From NCBI RefSeq assembly GCF_013336795.1, contig NZ_JAAFZT010000050.1, forward strand, positions 62,499 through 126,498: a stretch of 64,000 nucleotides of DNA. Reading direction: 5' to 3'. Position numbers and translations under genes: made by a program. Below, one piece after another: positions 16,447-24,158 of the stretch. The first letter of the stretch is position 1. Each line of letters opens with the position of its first letter. Source of the stretch: Alteripontixanthobacter muriae. Lineage in GTDB: Bacteria > Pseudomonadota > Alphaproteobacteria > Sphingomonadales > Sphingomonadaceae. A model generated the notes under the pieces. That model did no database searches. It was given only the letters and a program-made list of their open reading frames with translations, and was not told the DNA's origin.

Positions 16447-17115
16447 TCAGTAGCCTTGTTTCCTAGTCGCACTGTCGATGGCGTTGAGAACAGCGGGCAA
16501 ATCGGAGGGGGTGGCCAGCTTAAAAGCAGTATAGCCGTTGAAGGTGGACAGGGTTTTGAGCTTCGTTTCAATCTTCCCACGCACGTTGATCAGAAGCTGC
16601 TTCTTCTGAGATTGCGCTTCGATGGCCACGAAATTGTCACGGCGGTTCACAAAACGATTGTTTTGGCGCTGAAAATCGCCGGTTGGATCAAGTGCGCGAA
16701 CATGCTCGATCACACCTTCTGCGGCCTGCCTCATCTCTTCTGGGAACTGCTGCACCTTCTGCAGAAGCTGCCGATCGCCAAGGCCTAGCCTCACGGCAGG
16801 AGCTTCCCCGGAGGCGGGCCCTGAAGCATTCTGGGGACCGCAATCGGCGGTCGCGCCCGCCTGACTACTGGCTTCTGCGCCGATAAGGATGGCCCGATCA
16901 GTTGACCCCAAGTTGAGCACGCGCACAGCGTTAATTGCGAAGCGCATTTCGCCCTCGCCAGCGTCAAATTCCGGCTGATCGATCATCACGATGCTATGGG
17001 CACCAATCTCTCCTGCTGGATTGCCAAGCTGGCGCACATTGGAGGGAGCAACGTCTGCCTCCCACAGCGACGGGGCCAGCTGGGTCACGTTAGATATGGT
17101 AGCACCAATTCGCAT
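16447..17115 (-). CDS. Hypothetical satellite protein with its own operator-like palindrome
   Basis: 222 aa, ATG at 17115 with AGGAGG 5 nt upstream. The N-terminal half is beta-rich (VTQLAPSLWEADVAPSNV). The C-terminal ~90 residues (NNRFVNRRDNFVAIEAQSQ...GYTAFKLATPSDLPAVL) look like a compact alpha/beta domain of the kind seen in DUF5655-like proteins, though I cannot confirm this. A 15-bp palindrome at 17146-17160 sits 31 bp upstream. The gene heads a transcript that probably includes the two small genes after it. Confidence 0.6.
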   Translation of the reverse strand: MRIGATISNVTQLAPSLWEADVAPSNVRQLGNPAGEIGAHSIVMIDQPEFDAGEGEMRFAINAVRVLNLGSTDRAILIGAEASSQAGATADCGPQNASGPASGEAPAVRLGLGDRQLLQKVQQFPEEMRQAAEGVIEHVRALDPTGDFQRQNNRFVNRRDNFVAIEAQSQKKQLLINVRGKIETKLKTLSTFNGYTAFKLATPSDLPAVLNAIDSATRKQGY

Positions 17116-17145
17116 AAGAACCTCCTGCTATGTTCACTGCTAATC

Positions 17146-17160
17146 TTACTGCGCCAGTAA
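17146..17160 (-). promoter_or_regulatory. 15-bp palindrome TTACTG-CGC-CAGTAA
   Basis: Perfect 6-bp arms, centred about 38 bp upstream of the ATG at 17115, where a repressor site would be expected. No dedicated regulator is seen apart from the AlpA-like protein. Confidence 0.45.
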
Positions 17161-17161
17161 A

Positions 17162-17869
17162 CTAGGAGTCAACCCTTTCCGTCTGCGAAAGTGGTGTTTG
17201 CGATTTTTTCTTGGGACGCCGCCGCTCTTGGGTCGGGCCTCTCTCAACTTTTCCATAGGGAGGGGGGCCTGCCCCGATGGAGCGCGGCTCCAGGGCCTGC
17301 AGCTGCTTGGGCACGGTCAGGCCAAAATCCGCATTCTGGCCCACACCAAACTTGTCGCGGTGCCTGATGAAGGGGAAACCCAGAGCGATGGCAGCTGCGA
17401 TCAGCACCCCATTGGCCACATAGGTGTGAGCTGCGCGCGAGGGGCAAAGAGGGTCCTTCACCTCAGCCATGTGCTTGAGGGTGTAGCTGCAGGGCCAACG
17501 GCCTTTGCGCTCTTTGACCTGGCAGCACCTGAGGAAGGCCACAGCGCGCTCAAAGCCAGCCTGGTGGGCCAGCCAATCCTCATCGCCTGCCTCCCTGAAA
17601 CCAGACAGAGCCAGCGGGCTATGCTCAGCTCTGATGGCAGCGATCAGCTCCAGGTAGGCCTCAGGCGACAGCGGCTGTGATGGGGCTCCAGCGATTGAAG
17701 CGCGTGAAGCGCGTGATCCGCTATCCCCCTCCTTTTTGCCCTTCCCACCCTCAGAAACCTCAACCTCAGAAAAACTTTTCAAAGCGTGGGCGCGAGGGGA
17801 AAAGAGGGGGGATAGGCGATCACGCGCTTCACGCGCTGCACGCGCTGAGCGATCAAAACGGGACTGCAT
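17162..17869 (-). CDS. Hypothetical protein following the primase; its 5' part contains an iteron array
   Basis: 235 aa from the ATG at 17869, preceded by AGGGAGGG, overlapping the primase 3' end by 17 bp. The N-terminal quarter is low-complexity, Arg/Ala/Ser-rich, and is encoded by the inverted-repeat region 17699-17837. The better-conserved-looking core is HMAEVKDPLCPSRAAHTY and the following hydrophobic GVLIAAAIALGFPFIRHRDK. The C-terminus is basic (RRRPKKKSQ), compatible with nucleic-acid binding. A replication accessory role is inferred from the operon only. Confidence 0.6.
   Translation of the reverse strand: MQSRFDRSARAAREARDRLSPLFSPRAHALKSFSEVEVSEGGKGKKEGDSGSRASRASIAGAPSQPLSPEAYLELIAAIRAEHSPLALSGFREAGDEDWLAHQAGFERAVAFLRCCQVKERKGRWPCSYTLKHMAEVKDPLCPSRAAHTYVANGVLIAAAIALGFPFIRHRDKFGVGQNADFGLTVPKQLQALEPRSIGAGPPPYGKVERGPTQERRRPKKKSQTPLSQTERVDS
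17699..17846. repeat. Iteron-like inverted repeat, candidate replication origin
   Basis: Arms of 34 bp (17699-17732 and 17804-17837) match as an inverted repeat with four mismatches, including a perfect 20-bp core. They are built from the 9-mer AGCGCGTGA: two copies in the left arm, and two plus a one-base variant on the opposite strand in the right. The 71 bp between contain an AT-richer stretch (AGAAAAACTTTTCAAAG). Iterons flanking AT-rich DNA beside the primase gene is how SaPI-type satellites organise their origin. Confidence 0.55.
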
Positions 17870-19988
17870 TTTCACCCTCCCTGGCCAGCTTTTCGGCAGC
17901 TGAAATGGCATCGCGGATGCTCAGCTCACGCTTGGCGTAGATCACCACATCCTTGCCGCTCACCTTCCAGCGGCCAGCCTTGGCTGTAGGATTGCGCACG
18001 GCGCGATAGCCGCACTCTTCCATCTTGTGGGGCACCTTGCGGCTGTTCCTGCGGTCCCTGAGCCACTCAGCGAATGAGGCCTCAGCTGCCTCTGTGACAG
18101 CTGCCAGGGTCACTGCCCCAGGCCATCTGAGCTGCTCCAGAGCATCGGTCAGCTCTGCTGCCTCAGGCGCGCTATTGGAGGCGACGATATCCCAGAAGGC
18201 CTCTGTCTTGGGAGGCGGGGCCTTAGGGTCAAAGTGGCTGATATCCCTGTGCCTCAAATAGGCAGCGACATGGCCAAAGCCCCCACCCTGATACCAGGCC
18301 CAGAGGCGCTGCCAGTAGTCGGGCTCAAAATCGGATTTGGTAAGCTCGGACCAGGCCACATAGTGCCTGCGATCATCCTCAGGCAGATAGATGCCATCGC
18401 CCTTGTGGTTGCTGGTGATGATCACCCCGCACACATTAAAAACGGAGTATTCCCGCTGGAATTTCTCATCCACGCGGAGAACATCGGGCGGGGCAGCCGT
18501 GTAGGCCTTCATGTGATCATAGAAGGCGAAGCGGTCCACATCGCCCAAATCCCGCGCTTCGCTCACGCGGAGGATCACTGATTTCACAAAGCCATTGAAG
18601 CGGCCCAGGAGGTGCTGAGGCGATACCTCCTGGCAGTTCCATGGGCCAACGGCCTGCTTGACGGGCTCCAGGATCGTATCTTTGCCAATGCCCTGAGCAC
18701 CGCCCATCACGATTGCATGATTGATCTTGTCCTGGGGCCGCTGCACCCGCTGCGCGCACCAATCCAGGAGGTGCTCAGCATCGCTGGGAAACACACGGCG
18801 CACATGATCCACCCACGGCCCAGCCAGGGCCGCATCACCTTTCTGGGGCGATGGCGGGCGGTAGAGATTGAACACATTGCACTCAGGTCGGGCAATCCAG
18901 CCACCCTCTGAAATCAGTCGATTATGGATTACTTGGGGAGCACCTGGAGCCCAGGTCATTTGCTCGACAGGGCGATGCCTATCTAGCCACTTGCTGGCAG
19001 CCAGAGTGCGCTGCTCACCCTCATCATCTAAATCAGGTTGGCCATTCGCACGGAACAGAAGAACGGGCGGAATGCGGGCATTGACGCTGGTGGCGGGCCA
19101 GGGCTCACCGCTGGGGGCAAAGATGTAGTTATGCGAGGGCATGAAGGCATGGAAATCCTCCAGGCGCACCCCTCTCCCAGCACCGCTCCCAGCCTTGGCA
19201 ACCTCAGCCAGCAGTTCATCTTTGGAGTGCCCAGCCTCCAGCCAATCGGTCACATCCCCGCCCACAGCCAGGCCAGGCAGCTCCAGCAGCCTCACTGATT
19301 TGGCAACATGGCGCAGCTGAGCTTGGACCCTGGAGCCCCGCTTGCGGCCCTTCTCATCATTGTCGATGCACAGCACCACATCGCGCCCCGCAAAGTGCGC
19401 GTTAAATTCTGGCTTCCAATTCAGTGCGCCATTGGGGTTGGTGGTCGCGATCAGGCCAAGCTCAATGAGCCTATCGGCATCCTTTTCGCCCTCAGCGATG
19501 AAAACTGGATCATTCGGGCACGCTGCCATCTGCTCCAGCAGATCAGGCAGGCGATAGAGCAGATCAGGCTCATCAGCCGCGCCCTTCGTGTAGTGCTCCA
19601 AACCTGGGAGCCTGTAGAAATCCTCGGGACATTCTTGTTTGGCGCTCTGCAGCTCGCCCATCCCGCCATGGAAACGGCGCGCGGTCAGGAACACCTTTTC
19701 TCCGTCAGCGCGCGAGCCCTTCAGCTTGGAATAGGCATAGCGGCCATCAGGATGGTGATAGTCGAAAACGGCCACCAACTTGGTGGAAGCATCCCACCTG
19801 GGCCGCTCTGGATCATCATAGGACCAGGAGCCACCATTCCGCTCAGCAGAGGTGCTCCAGGGCGCGCTGGCTCCCTGCTCAGGAGCTTGGCTTTCCCGCC
19901 TGTTTTCGCTAAGCTCAGCGCCTTCATCGCCCGATGAAAACAGTGAGCCGTCCCCATTCGCCTGGGGGCGGCTTTCCTCTTTCATCAC
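17853..19988 (-). CDS. TOPRIM primase / DUF5906-type helicase (satellite replication protein)
   Basis: 711 aa. A disordered N-terminus is followed by a TOPRIM domain: VFIAEGEKDADRL supplies the catalytic Glu and VVLCIDNDEKG the Asp pair. The C-terminal half has Walker A GGAQGIGKDT and then ILRVSEARD and GVIITSNHKGD, typical of the helicase domain of phage and plasmid primases. It should prime and unwind the excised element at its own origin. The ATG overlaps the AlpA-like stop by 4 bp. It is the only replication gene here, as in P4 and PICI elements. Confidence 0.85.
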   Translation of the reverse strand: MMKEESRPQANGDGSLFSSGDEGAELSENRRESQAPEQGASAPWSTSAERNGGSWSYDDPERPRWDASTKLVAVFDYHHPDGRYAYSKLKGSRADGEKVFLTARRFHGGMGELQSAKQECPEDFYRLPGLEHYTKGAADEPDLLYRLPDLLEQMAACPNDPVFIAEGEKDADRLIELGLIATTNPNGALNWKPEFNAHFAGRDVVLCIDNDEKGRKRGSRVQAQLRHVAKSVRLLELPGLAVGGDVTDWLEAGHSKDELLAEVAKAGSGAGRGVRLEDFHAFMPSHNYIFAPSGEPWPATSVNARIPPVLLFRANGQPDLDDEGEQRTLAASKWLDRHRPVEQMTWAPGAPQVIHNRLISEGGWIARPECNVFNLYRPPSPQKGDAALAGPWVDHVRRVFPSDAEHLLDWCAQRVQRPQDKINHAIVMGGAQGIGKDTILEPVKQAVGPWNCQEVSPQHLLGRFNGFVKSVILRVSEARDLGDVDRFAFYDHMKAYTAAPPDVLRVDEKFQREYSVFNVCGVIITSNHKGDGIYLPEDDRRHYVAWSELTKSDFEPDYWQRLWAWYQGGGFGHVAAYLRHRDISHFDPKAPPPKTEAFWDIVASNSAPEAAELTDALEQLRWPGAVTLAAVTEAAEASFAEWLRDRRNSRKVPHKMEECGYRAVRNPTAKAGRWKVSGKDVVIYAKRELSIRDAISAAEKLAREGENAVPF

Positions 19989-20182
19989 GCCACCTCAGGA
20001 ACGCACTCGCCAGCGTCAATGAACGCCTCCAGATCGGAGCGGCGATAAAAGACCTTGCGGCCCAGCTTCACATATTTTGGACCACGGCCCTTGGCGCGCC
20101 ACCACTGCAGGGTGGCAGCTGGCGTTTTCCCCAAATAGGCGCTGGCCTGCTCAGGCGATAGAAGTTCGGTTTGATTGTCCAT
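19985..20182 (-). CDS. AlpA-like helix-turn-helix regulator/excisionase
   Basis: 65 aa winged-helix protein: LLSPEQASAYLGKTPAATLQWW, then GPKYVKLGRKVFYRRSDLEAFI, the usual AlpA/MerR-type layout. In P4-like satellites AlpA activates integrase expression and excision. It is the first gene of the replication operon, overlapping the primase start. A hairpin/operator starts 1 bp upstream of its ATG. Confidence 0.8.
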   Translation of the reverse strand: MDNQTELLSPEQASAYLGKTPAATLQWWRAKGRGPKYVKLGRKVFYRRSDLEAFIDAGECVPEVA

Positions 20183-20216
20183 CTCAGCCTCATCAGTTTG
20201 ATTGAGTGAGGCTGAG
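20183..20216 (-). promoter_or_regulatory. 10-bp-arm inverted repeat abutting the alpA start
   Basis: CTCAGCCTCA / TGAGGCTGAG with a 14-bp spacer; the proximal arm touches the ATG. It could be an autoregulatory operator or a leader hairpin hiding the start codon; no clear Shine-Dalgarno remains outside it. Confidence 0.5.
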
Positions 20217-20242
20217 TATGGGGAGGGATTGGGAGTTAGTCG

Positions 20243-20275
20243 TGGGGCAACAAAAACTGGTTTTTTATTGCCCCA
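20243..20275 (-). terminator. Hairpin directly after the stop of the 20276-20800 gene
   Basis: Arms TGGGGCAA / TTGCCCCA, extended by AAAAA/TTTTT on the inner side. It begins at the first base past the stop. The T-rich part is in the stem, not after it, so this is an imperfect terminator that could separate the integrase transcript from alpA. Confidence 0.5.
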
Positions 20276-20800
20276 TCAGCTCCGTTGCTTGCGCCAATAT
20301 TTAATGAGGCGGTCTCCCTTATGCTCAGCGCTATCCAGCCCTTCAAAAACGGCCTGAGCTGCTGCCTTTTGTGTCTGACCACTCGCTATGAGCCGCTCAA
20401 ATTTGGAGAGGTTTTCTGGAGTGGTTATGGTGGACCCCCCGCCACTTCCCCTGCGCTCGATTGGATCGGGCCAGTGCTGCAGCAGCTCATCAGCGATTAT
20501 CTCTGAGGGCAGCTTGTCGCCGCCCCTCGTGGCCCAGATTGATTTTGGATCATTTTGAGAGAGCTTCCTGGCTGCGGCCACGCGAGCTGCCATTTCCTTC
20601 ACCTGGGCCCTTGTTTCCTCGGGAATGCTGGCGAGTGTGGCTCTCAGTCTCTCCATCCCGTCAGTCGCGCCATGGGGCTCCACAAGAGCTGAGGCCTCAG
20701 CCAGCAGCTCCATGGCTTCGTCCACGCGGCCTTGCCTTTCCAGCTCACCGGCGCGGGCCTCCAGATCACTGGCGCGATTGATCCAGCTCTGATCAGCCAT
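20276..20800 (-). CDS. Hypothetical protein co-translated with the integrase
   Basis: 174 aa; its ATG (20800) overlaps the integrase stop by 8 bp (ATGGCTGA) and GGAG lies just upstream. Highly charged and helical, probably coiled-coil in the first 100 residues (DLEARAGELERQGRVDEAMELL), with a Gly/Ser/Thr linker (RRGSGGGSTITTPE) and a basic tail. No family recognised. Coupling to int suggests a role in integration or early control. Confidence 0.65.
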   Translation of the reverse strand: MADQSWINRASDLEARAGELERQGRVDEAMELLAEASALVEPHGATDGMERLRATLASIPEETRAQVKEMAARVAAARKLSQNDPKSIWATRGGDKLPSEIIADELLQHWPDPIERRGSGGGSTITTPENLSKFERLIASGQTQKAAAQAVFEGLDSAEHKGDRLIKYWRKQRS

Positions 20801-22052
20801 TGGCCCGCTCCATCTGCACAACCTTGCCACCCTTGCCAGCGGCTTTGACAGCTCCAGCTCTCCGCTTGGCTGCCTGCTGAGCAGCCTTCATCACTTCATC
20901 GCGGCCCACATGAGCATAGCGCATGGCGGTGGCCACGCTGGAGTGACCCACGATGGCCATTTGGACGGGGAGGGGGATGCTGCTGTCAGTGTAAGTTTTG
21001 GTGGCAAACCAGTGCCTGATCAGGTGCAGGGTGGCGTTCTCATCAGCCCGCACTTTCGCGGCCTTCATCACCCGCTCAAAGCCAGCCTCCAGGGTTTCCA
21101 CGCGCAACGGTTTGCGAGCTGCTCCACATTTCACCACAGGGGAGGGACACACCCAATCCACCCCCACGATGCGCTCAGCCTTTTTGAGCAGCTGATGCGC
21201 CTCAGCGGTGATGGGCTTTTCCAGGAAGCCAGTTTTGGAGCTGGGCCACCTGAGCAGGCCTTCCTCCAGGTCCACATTGCTCCACTGCAGCTCAGCGATT
21301 TCACCAGCCCTGCAGCCAGTGGCAAAGAGCAGCCGGATGCCGAGGGCCACAGGTGGAGACACTTTGCCCTCTGCCTCCAGCTCAGCCAGCTTGACCAGGA
21401 GCCTGGACACCTCTGCATCGCTGAATAGCCTGGTGCGCCGCCTGGAGCCTTTGAGCCTGATCCTGGCAGGGTTGGGCCCATGCGGCCTGAGCCCGAATTC
21501 CTCAGCCCAGGACATGGCAGATGAGAGCACCCGCACTGCCAGGGAGGCTTGGGTGGGGGTGCCGCGCATCCCATGATACATTTCAGCCACGGCCTTGGGC
21601 TCCAGCTCGTCAATGCGAGTGCCACCCAGCGCTGGCTTCAAGAGCTTGCCGGAAATCCGCTCATATTCCGCGCTCGTTTTTGGCGCGAGTTTCTCTTTGG
21701 CGTGATCCTCAATGAAGCGGTCCAGCACCTGGGCCACGGTGAGGGTTTTGCTGATGCGCTCCAGCTCCTGCCTCTCAGCAGTTTTCTCGCCAGCTGGATC
21801 ACCGCCGCCATGGAATTGCGCAGCCAGGGCCTTGGCCTGCTCAAAGGCATGATCAGGGTGAGGTGACTTGATGGTGACGCGCCTGGAAGAGCCGCTCCTG
21901 CCTCCAGGGGTGCGATAGGCGAATATGAAGCTCTTGCTGCCAGTGGGGCGCACCCGCAGGCCAAAGCCAGCCACCCTGCTATCCCAGAGGATGTATTCGC
22001 GCTCCTGGGGCTGAGCCTCAGCAACCGCAGTTTTCGACAATCTGACCTTCAT
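20793..22052 (-). CDS. int: Tyrosine recombinase integrase (DUF4102 arm-binding type)
   Basis: 419 aa from the ATG at 22052 (AGGGGGTC upstream; a longer start at 22145 lacks support). The N-terminal domain with ILWDSRVAGFGLRVRPTG is the P4-integrase-type arm-binding fold; then come a SAM-like domain and the catalytic domain: Arg in TGCRAGEIAEL, HLIRHWF (His-x-x-Arg), GHSSVATAMRYAHV (His and nucleophile Tyr). It integrates the element into the tRNA-Lys 3' end. The right terminal repeat (22062-22084) lies 10 bp upstream of its start, so DNA binding there could also control its expression. Confidence 0.93.
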   Translation of the reverse strand: MKVRLSKTAVAEAQPQEREYILWDSRVAGFGLRVRPTGSKSFIFAYRTPGGRSGSSRRVTIKSPHPDHAFEQAKALAAQFHGGGDPAGEKTAERQELERISKTLTVAQVLDRFIEDHAKEKLAPKTSAEYERISGKLLKPALGGTRIDELEPKAVAEMYHGMRGTPTQASLAVRVLSSAMSWAEEFGLRPHGPNPARIRLKGSRRRTRLFSDAEVSRLLVKLAELEAEGKVSPPVALGIRLLFATGCRAGEIAELQWSNVDLEEGLLRWPSSKTGFLEKPITAEAHQLLKKAERIVGVDWVCPSPVVKCGAARKPLRVETLEAGFERVMKAAKVRADENATLHLIRHWFATKTYTDSSIPLPVQMAIVGHSSVATAMRYAHVGRDEVMKAAQQAAKRRAGAVKAAGKGGKVVQMERANG

Positions 22053-22061
22053 TTTGACCCC

Positions 22062-22084
22062 CTGGGGAAGCACCGGGGAAGCAC
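22062..22084 (+). repeat. Right copy of 23-bp terminal repeat, in the integrase leader
   Basis: Identical to 11961-11983 and in the same orientation, with two GGGGAAGCACC units. It lies between the integrase start and attR, next to the integrase ribosome site. Confidence 0.65.
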
Positions 22085-22211
22085 ACTCGCCCATCTGGGC
22101 CGCTGCTCCCACTCCCTTACTAATTCGGGGGATCACGAAAAGCAAAGGTATTTCAGGGGTTTTTAGCGATTATCCACGCGAACCCATTTTCCCACATCGT
22201 CGCTCAAACAA

Positions 22212-22257
22212 ACTTTTAATCAGTAGGTCGCTGGTTCGAACCCAGCAGGGCTCACCA
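22212..22257 (+). repeat. attR (46-bp direct repeat)
   Basis: Identical to 11854-11899. It lacks the tRNA 5' half and so is not a functional tRNA. Chromosomal sequence resumes after it; a GC hairpin at 22278-22295 (CGAGCCC / GGGCTCG) may be the original tRNA-Lys downstream hairpin. Confidence 0.92.
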
Positions 22258-22345
22258 TTTTCTTGCAATCTTTGTAGCGAGCCCGGCAGGGCTCGTGTCT
22301 GCGGCTCCGCCCTGATAGGCTGGCGGCTTGCAAGGAGATGGGGCG

Positions 22346-22762
22346 ATGGTGCGGATTGCTGCGATTGTCCTCGGACTGATCGGGATATCGGGTTCATCAC
22401 CAACGCAAGCTGACGAACAGCATGAGCATTGCATGGCAGCCGGTCAGACCACGCTGGATTACGAGAAATGCGGCTCCGAATGGATTGCGCGGGAGGATGC
22501 CGAGCTGAACCGGGTCTGGCGGCGGGTATATGGCGGTCTTGAGTCTAGGGCGGTCAAGCGTGACCTGTTGGCGGAACAGCGCAAGTGGATAAAATACAAG
22601 GAAACAACCTGCCTTCTGTTTCGAAACCGCGAAGAATTCGGCTCGATAGGGTGGGCACTGCAGTTTCCGACATGCCGCGCCGGAGTAATCCGTGAAAGAA
22701 CCGATCGGCTCCGCCAATATGCAGATCAGATCGAGGGGCAGGCTGCTTCCAGGCAGCTTTGA
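22346..22762 (+). CDS. LprI/DUF1311-family exported protein
   Basis: About 138 aa with a signal peptide (MVRIAAIVLGLIGISGSSPTQA). The mature part has HCMAAGQTTLDYEKCGSEWIAREDAELNRVW and LAEQRKWIKYKETTC, the Cys-rich layout of the LprI N-terminal/DUF1311 domain, found in lysozyme-inhibitor-like periplasmic proteins. ATG at 22346 with AAGGAG upstream. First host gene after attR. Confidence 0.75.
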   Translation: MVRIAAIVLGLIGISGSSPTQADEQHEHCMAAGQTTLDYEKCGSEWIAREDAELNRVWRRVYGGLESRAVKRDLLAEQRKWIKYKETTCLLFRNREEFGSIGWALQFPTCRAGVIRERTDRLRQYADQIEGQAASRQL

Positions 22763-22778
22763 AAATTCGGCACTCGTT

Positions 22779-24158
22779 TCAGTTCAGCGCCCGCTGATAG
22801 CCGTCAGAGCCGATCGCGGCGTGGAACGCCACGAAGGAACTGGCGAGCGCCGCTTCGCTGTCGATCAGCGACTGGCGGCTGGCGATGAGCTGCCGCTGTG
22901 CGTCCAGCACGTCGAACAGGGAGGCCAGGCCTTCGCGGTAAAGCGCGTTCGACTGGCCCAGCGCCGCTTCGCTCTGCTCGATCGCCTCGGTCAGTGAGGC
23001 GAGGCGCTGTTGATAGGCATCGATGGCAACCAGCGAGGTTTCCACTTCTGCCAATGCATTCAGGAAGGTGACGCGGTATTCGGCCAGCCGCGCGTCGGCC
23101 TCGGCGCGGGCCGCCACGACTTCGGCGCGGCGGCGTCCGCCGTCGAAGAGGGGCAGGTCGAGCGACGCGCCCAGCGTCAGCAGAAAATCGGAAAACAGGC
23201 CGCCCAGCGAGCCGTTGCCCAGCGACACCACGCCGGGGATGGTGAGGGCGGGGCGCAGATCTGCCTGTTCGACCCCGATGATGGCCGCCGCCTGGGCCAG
23301 ACGGGCTTCGGCGGCCAGGATGTCCGCGCGGCGGCGCAGCAGGTCGGCGGGCGTGCCGGCCTCCGGCCCCCCGGCATAATCCGGTATTCCGCCGAGCTGA
23401 GCGTCGCTCGGCAGGAAAGCGCCCGGCGGCTCCGCCAGCAGCACGGCAAGCGCGGCAGCGGCTTCGGACCGGGCGATGGCGATCAGCCCCCGGCGCGCGC
23501 GGGTCTGCGCCAGATCGGCCGCGGCGCGGCGCACGTCGAGATTGGCGGCAAGCCCCGCCTCGAACCGCAGGGTGACGATGCGTAGGGTCTGTTCCTGCAG
23601 ATCGGTCGATTCCTGCAGCAGTTCCAGCTGCGCGCCGGTACGGCGATACTCGATATATTGGTTGGCGATGGCCGCCGCGACCAGCCGGCGCGTGTCGGAG
23701 ACGAGGTAATCGGCCTCGGCATAATTTGCGACCGCTGCCCTGATCTCGGCGGCGAGGCGGCCGTTGATGTCGGGATTGAACAGGCCGAACAGGCCGGCAC
23801 CCGCATCGATGCTGGCTCCGCTGCCCCCCAGGCCGACGCCCGCTTCCGCCGACCCGTCCACTCCCGGCAGGCGGTCGGACCGCTCCGCCCGCAGCAGCGC
23901 GGCGGCGACGCGGAGTCGGTCCGCCGCCGCCTCGACGTCGTAATTGGCCGCAAGTCCCTGTTCGATCAACGCATCGAGCACGGGATCGTTGAAGCCGAGC
24001 CACCACTCCCGTGCCGGACCTGCCGGTGGCAGGTTGGTGGCATAATAGGGCGGCGCAGCGACGCTTGGCGGTATGTCCACCGGCTCGACACTGGCGCAAC
24101 CGCCGATCAGCAGGACGGGCAGCAGCAGGGAAGGCACGGCAATATCGCGCAACCTCAT
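22779..24158 (-). CDS. RND efflux outer-membrane channel lipoprotein (NodT/OprM family)
   Basis: 459 aa. Lipobox LLIGGCAS near residue 21 anchors it to the outer membrane. Two repeats of the TolC-type beta-barrel/alpha-barrel are visible (LRVAAALLRAERSDRLPGVDG and LAQAAAIIGVEQADLRPAL). Its ATG overlaps the RND pump stop by 4 bp; it is the last gene of the MFP-RND-OMF operon. Confidence 0.93.
   Translation of the reverse strand: MRLRDIAVPSLLLPVLLIGGCASVEPVDIPPSVAAPPYYATNLPPAGPAREWWLGFNDPVLDALIEQGLAANYDVEAAADRLRVAAALLRAERSDRLPGVDGSAEAGVGLGGSGASIDAGAGLFGLFNPDINGRLAAEIRAAVANYAEADYLVSDTRRLVAAAIANQYIEYRRTGAQLELLQESTDLQEQTLRIVTLRFEAGLAANLDVRRAAADLAQTRARRGLIAIARSEAAAALAVLLAEPPGAFLPSDAQLGGIPDYAGGPEAGTPADLLRRRADILAAEARLAQAAAIIGVEQADLRPALTIPGVVSLGNGSLGGLFSDFLLTLGASLDLPLFDGGRRRAEVVAARAEADARLAEYRVTFLNALAEVETSLVAIDAYQQRLASLTEAIEQSEAALGQSNALYREGLASLFDVLDAQRQLIASRQSLIDSEAALASSFVAFHAAIGSDGYQRALN

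Larger units (their letters stand above)
11854..22257. mobile_element. Integrated phage-satellite-like element (10.36 kb, tRNA-Lys site)
   Basis: Bounded by identical 46-bp repeats (11854-11899 and 22212-22257) made from the 3' part of tRNA-Lys. From the right end on the minus strand it carries a tyrosine integrase, a small unknown gene, an AlpA-like HTH, a TOPRIM primase-helicase, several unknown genes and one HK97-type capsid gene. Plus-strand cargo sits at 12040 and 14161-15730. No portal, large terminase, protease, tail or lysis genes are present, so it cannot be a self-sufficient phage. The layout (int, alpA, primase, capsid, cargo) is that of a satellite such as PICI/P4-type elements; a decayed prophage is the alternative. 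Confidence 0.85.

Noticed and set aside
11854-22257. Complete prophage
   Set aside because: Only a capsid gene is recognisable; portal, large terminase, protease, tail and lysis genes are missing in 10.4 kb.
22212-22257. Second tRNA-Lys gene
   Set aside because: Only the 3' 46 nt are present; the acceptor 5' strand and D arm are missing, so it is attR.
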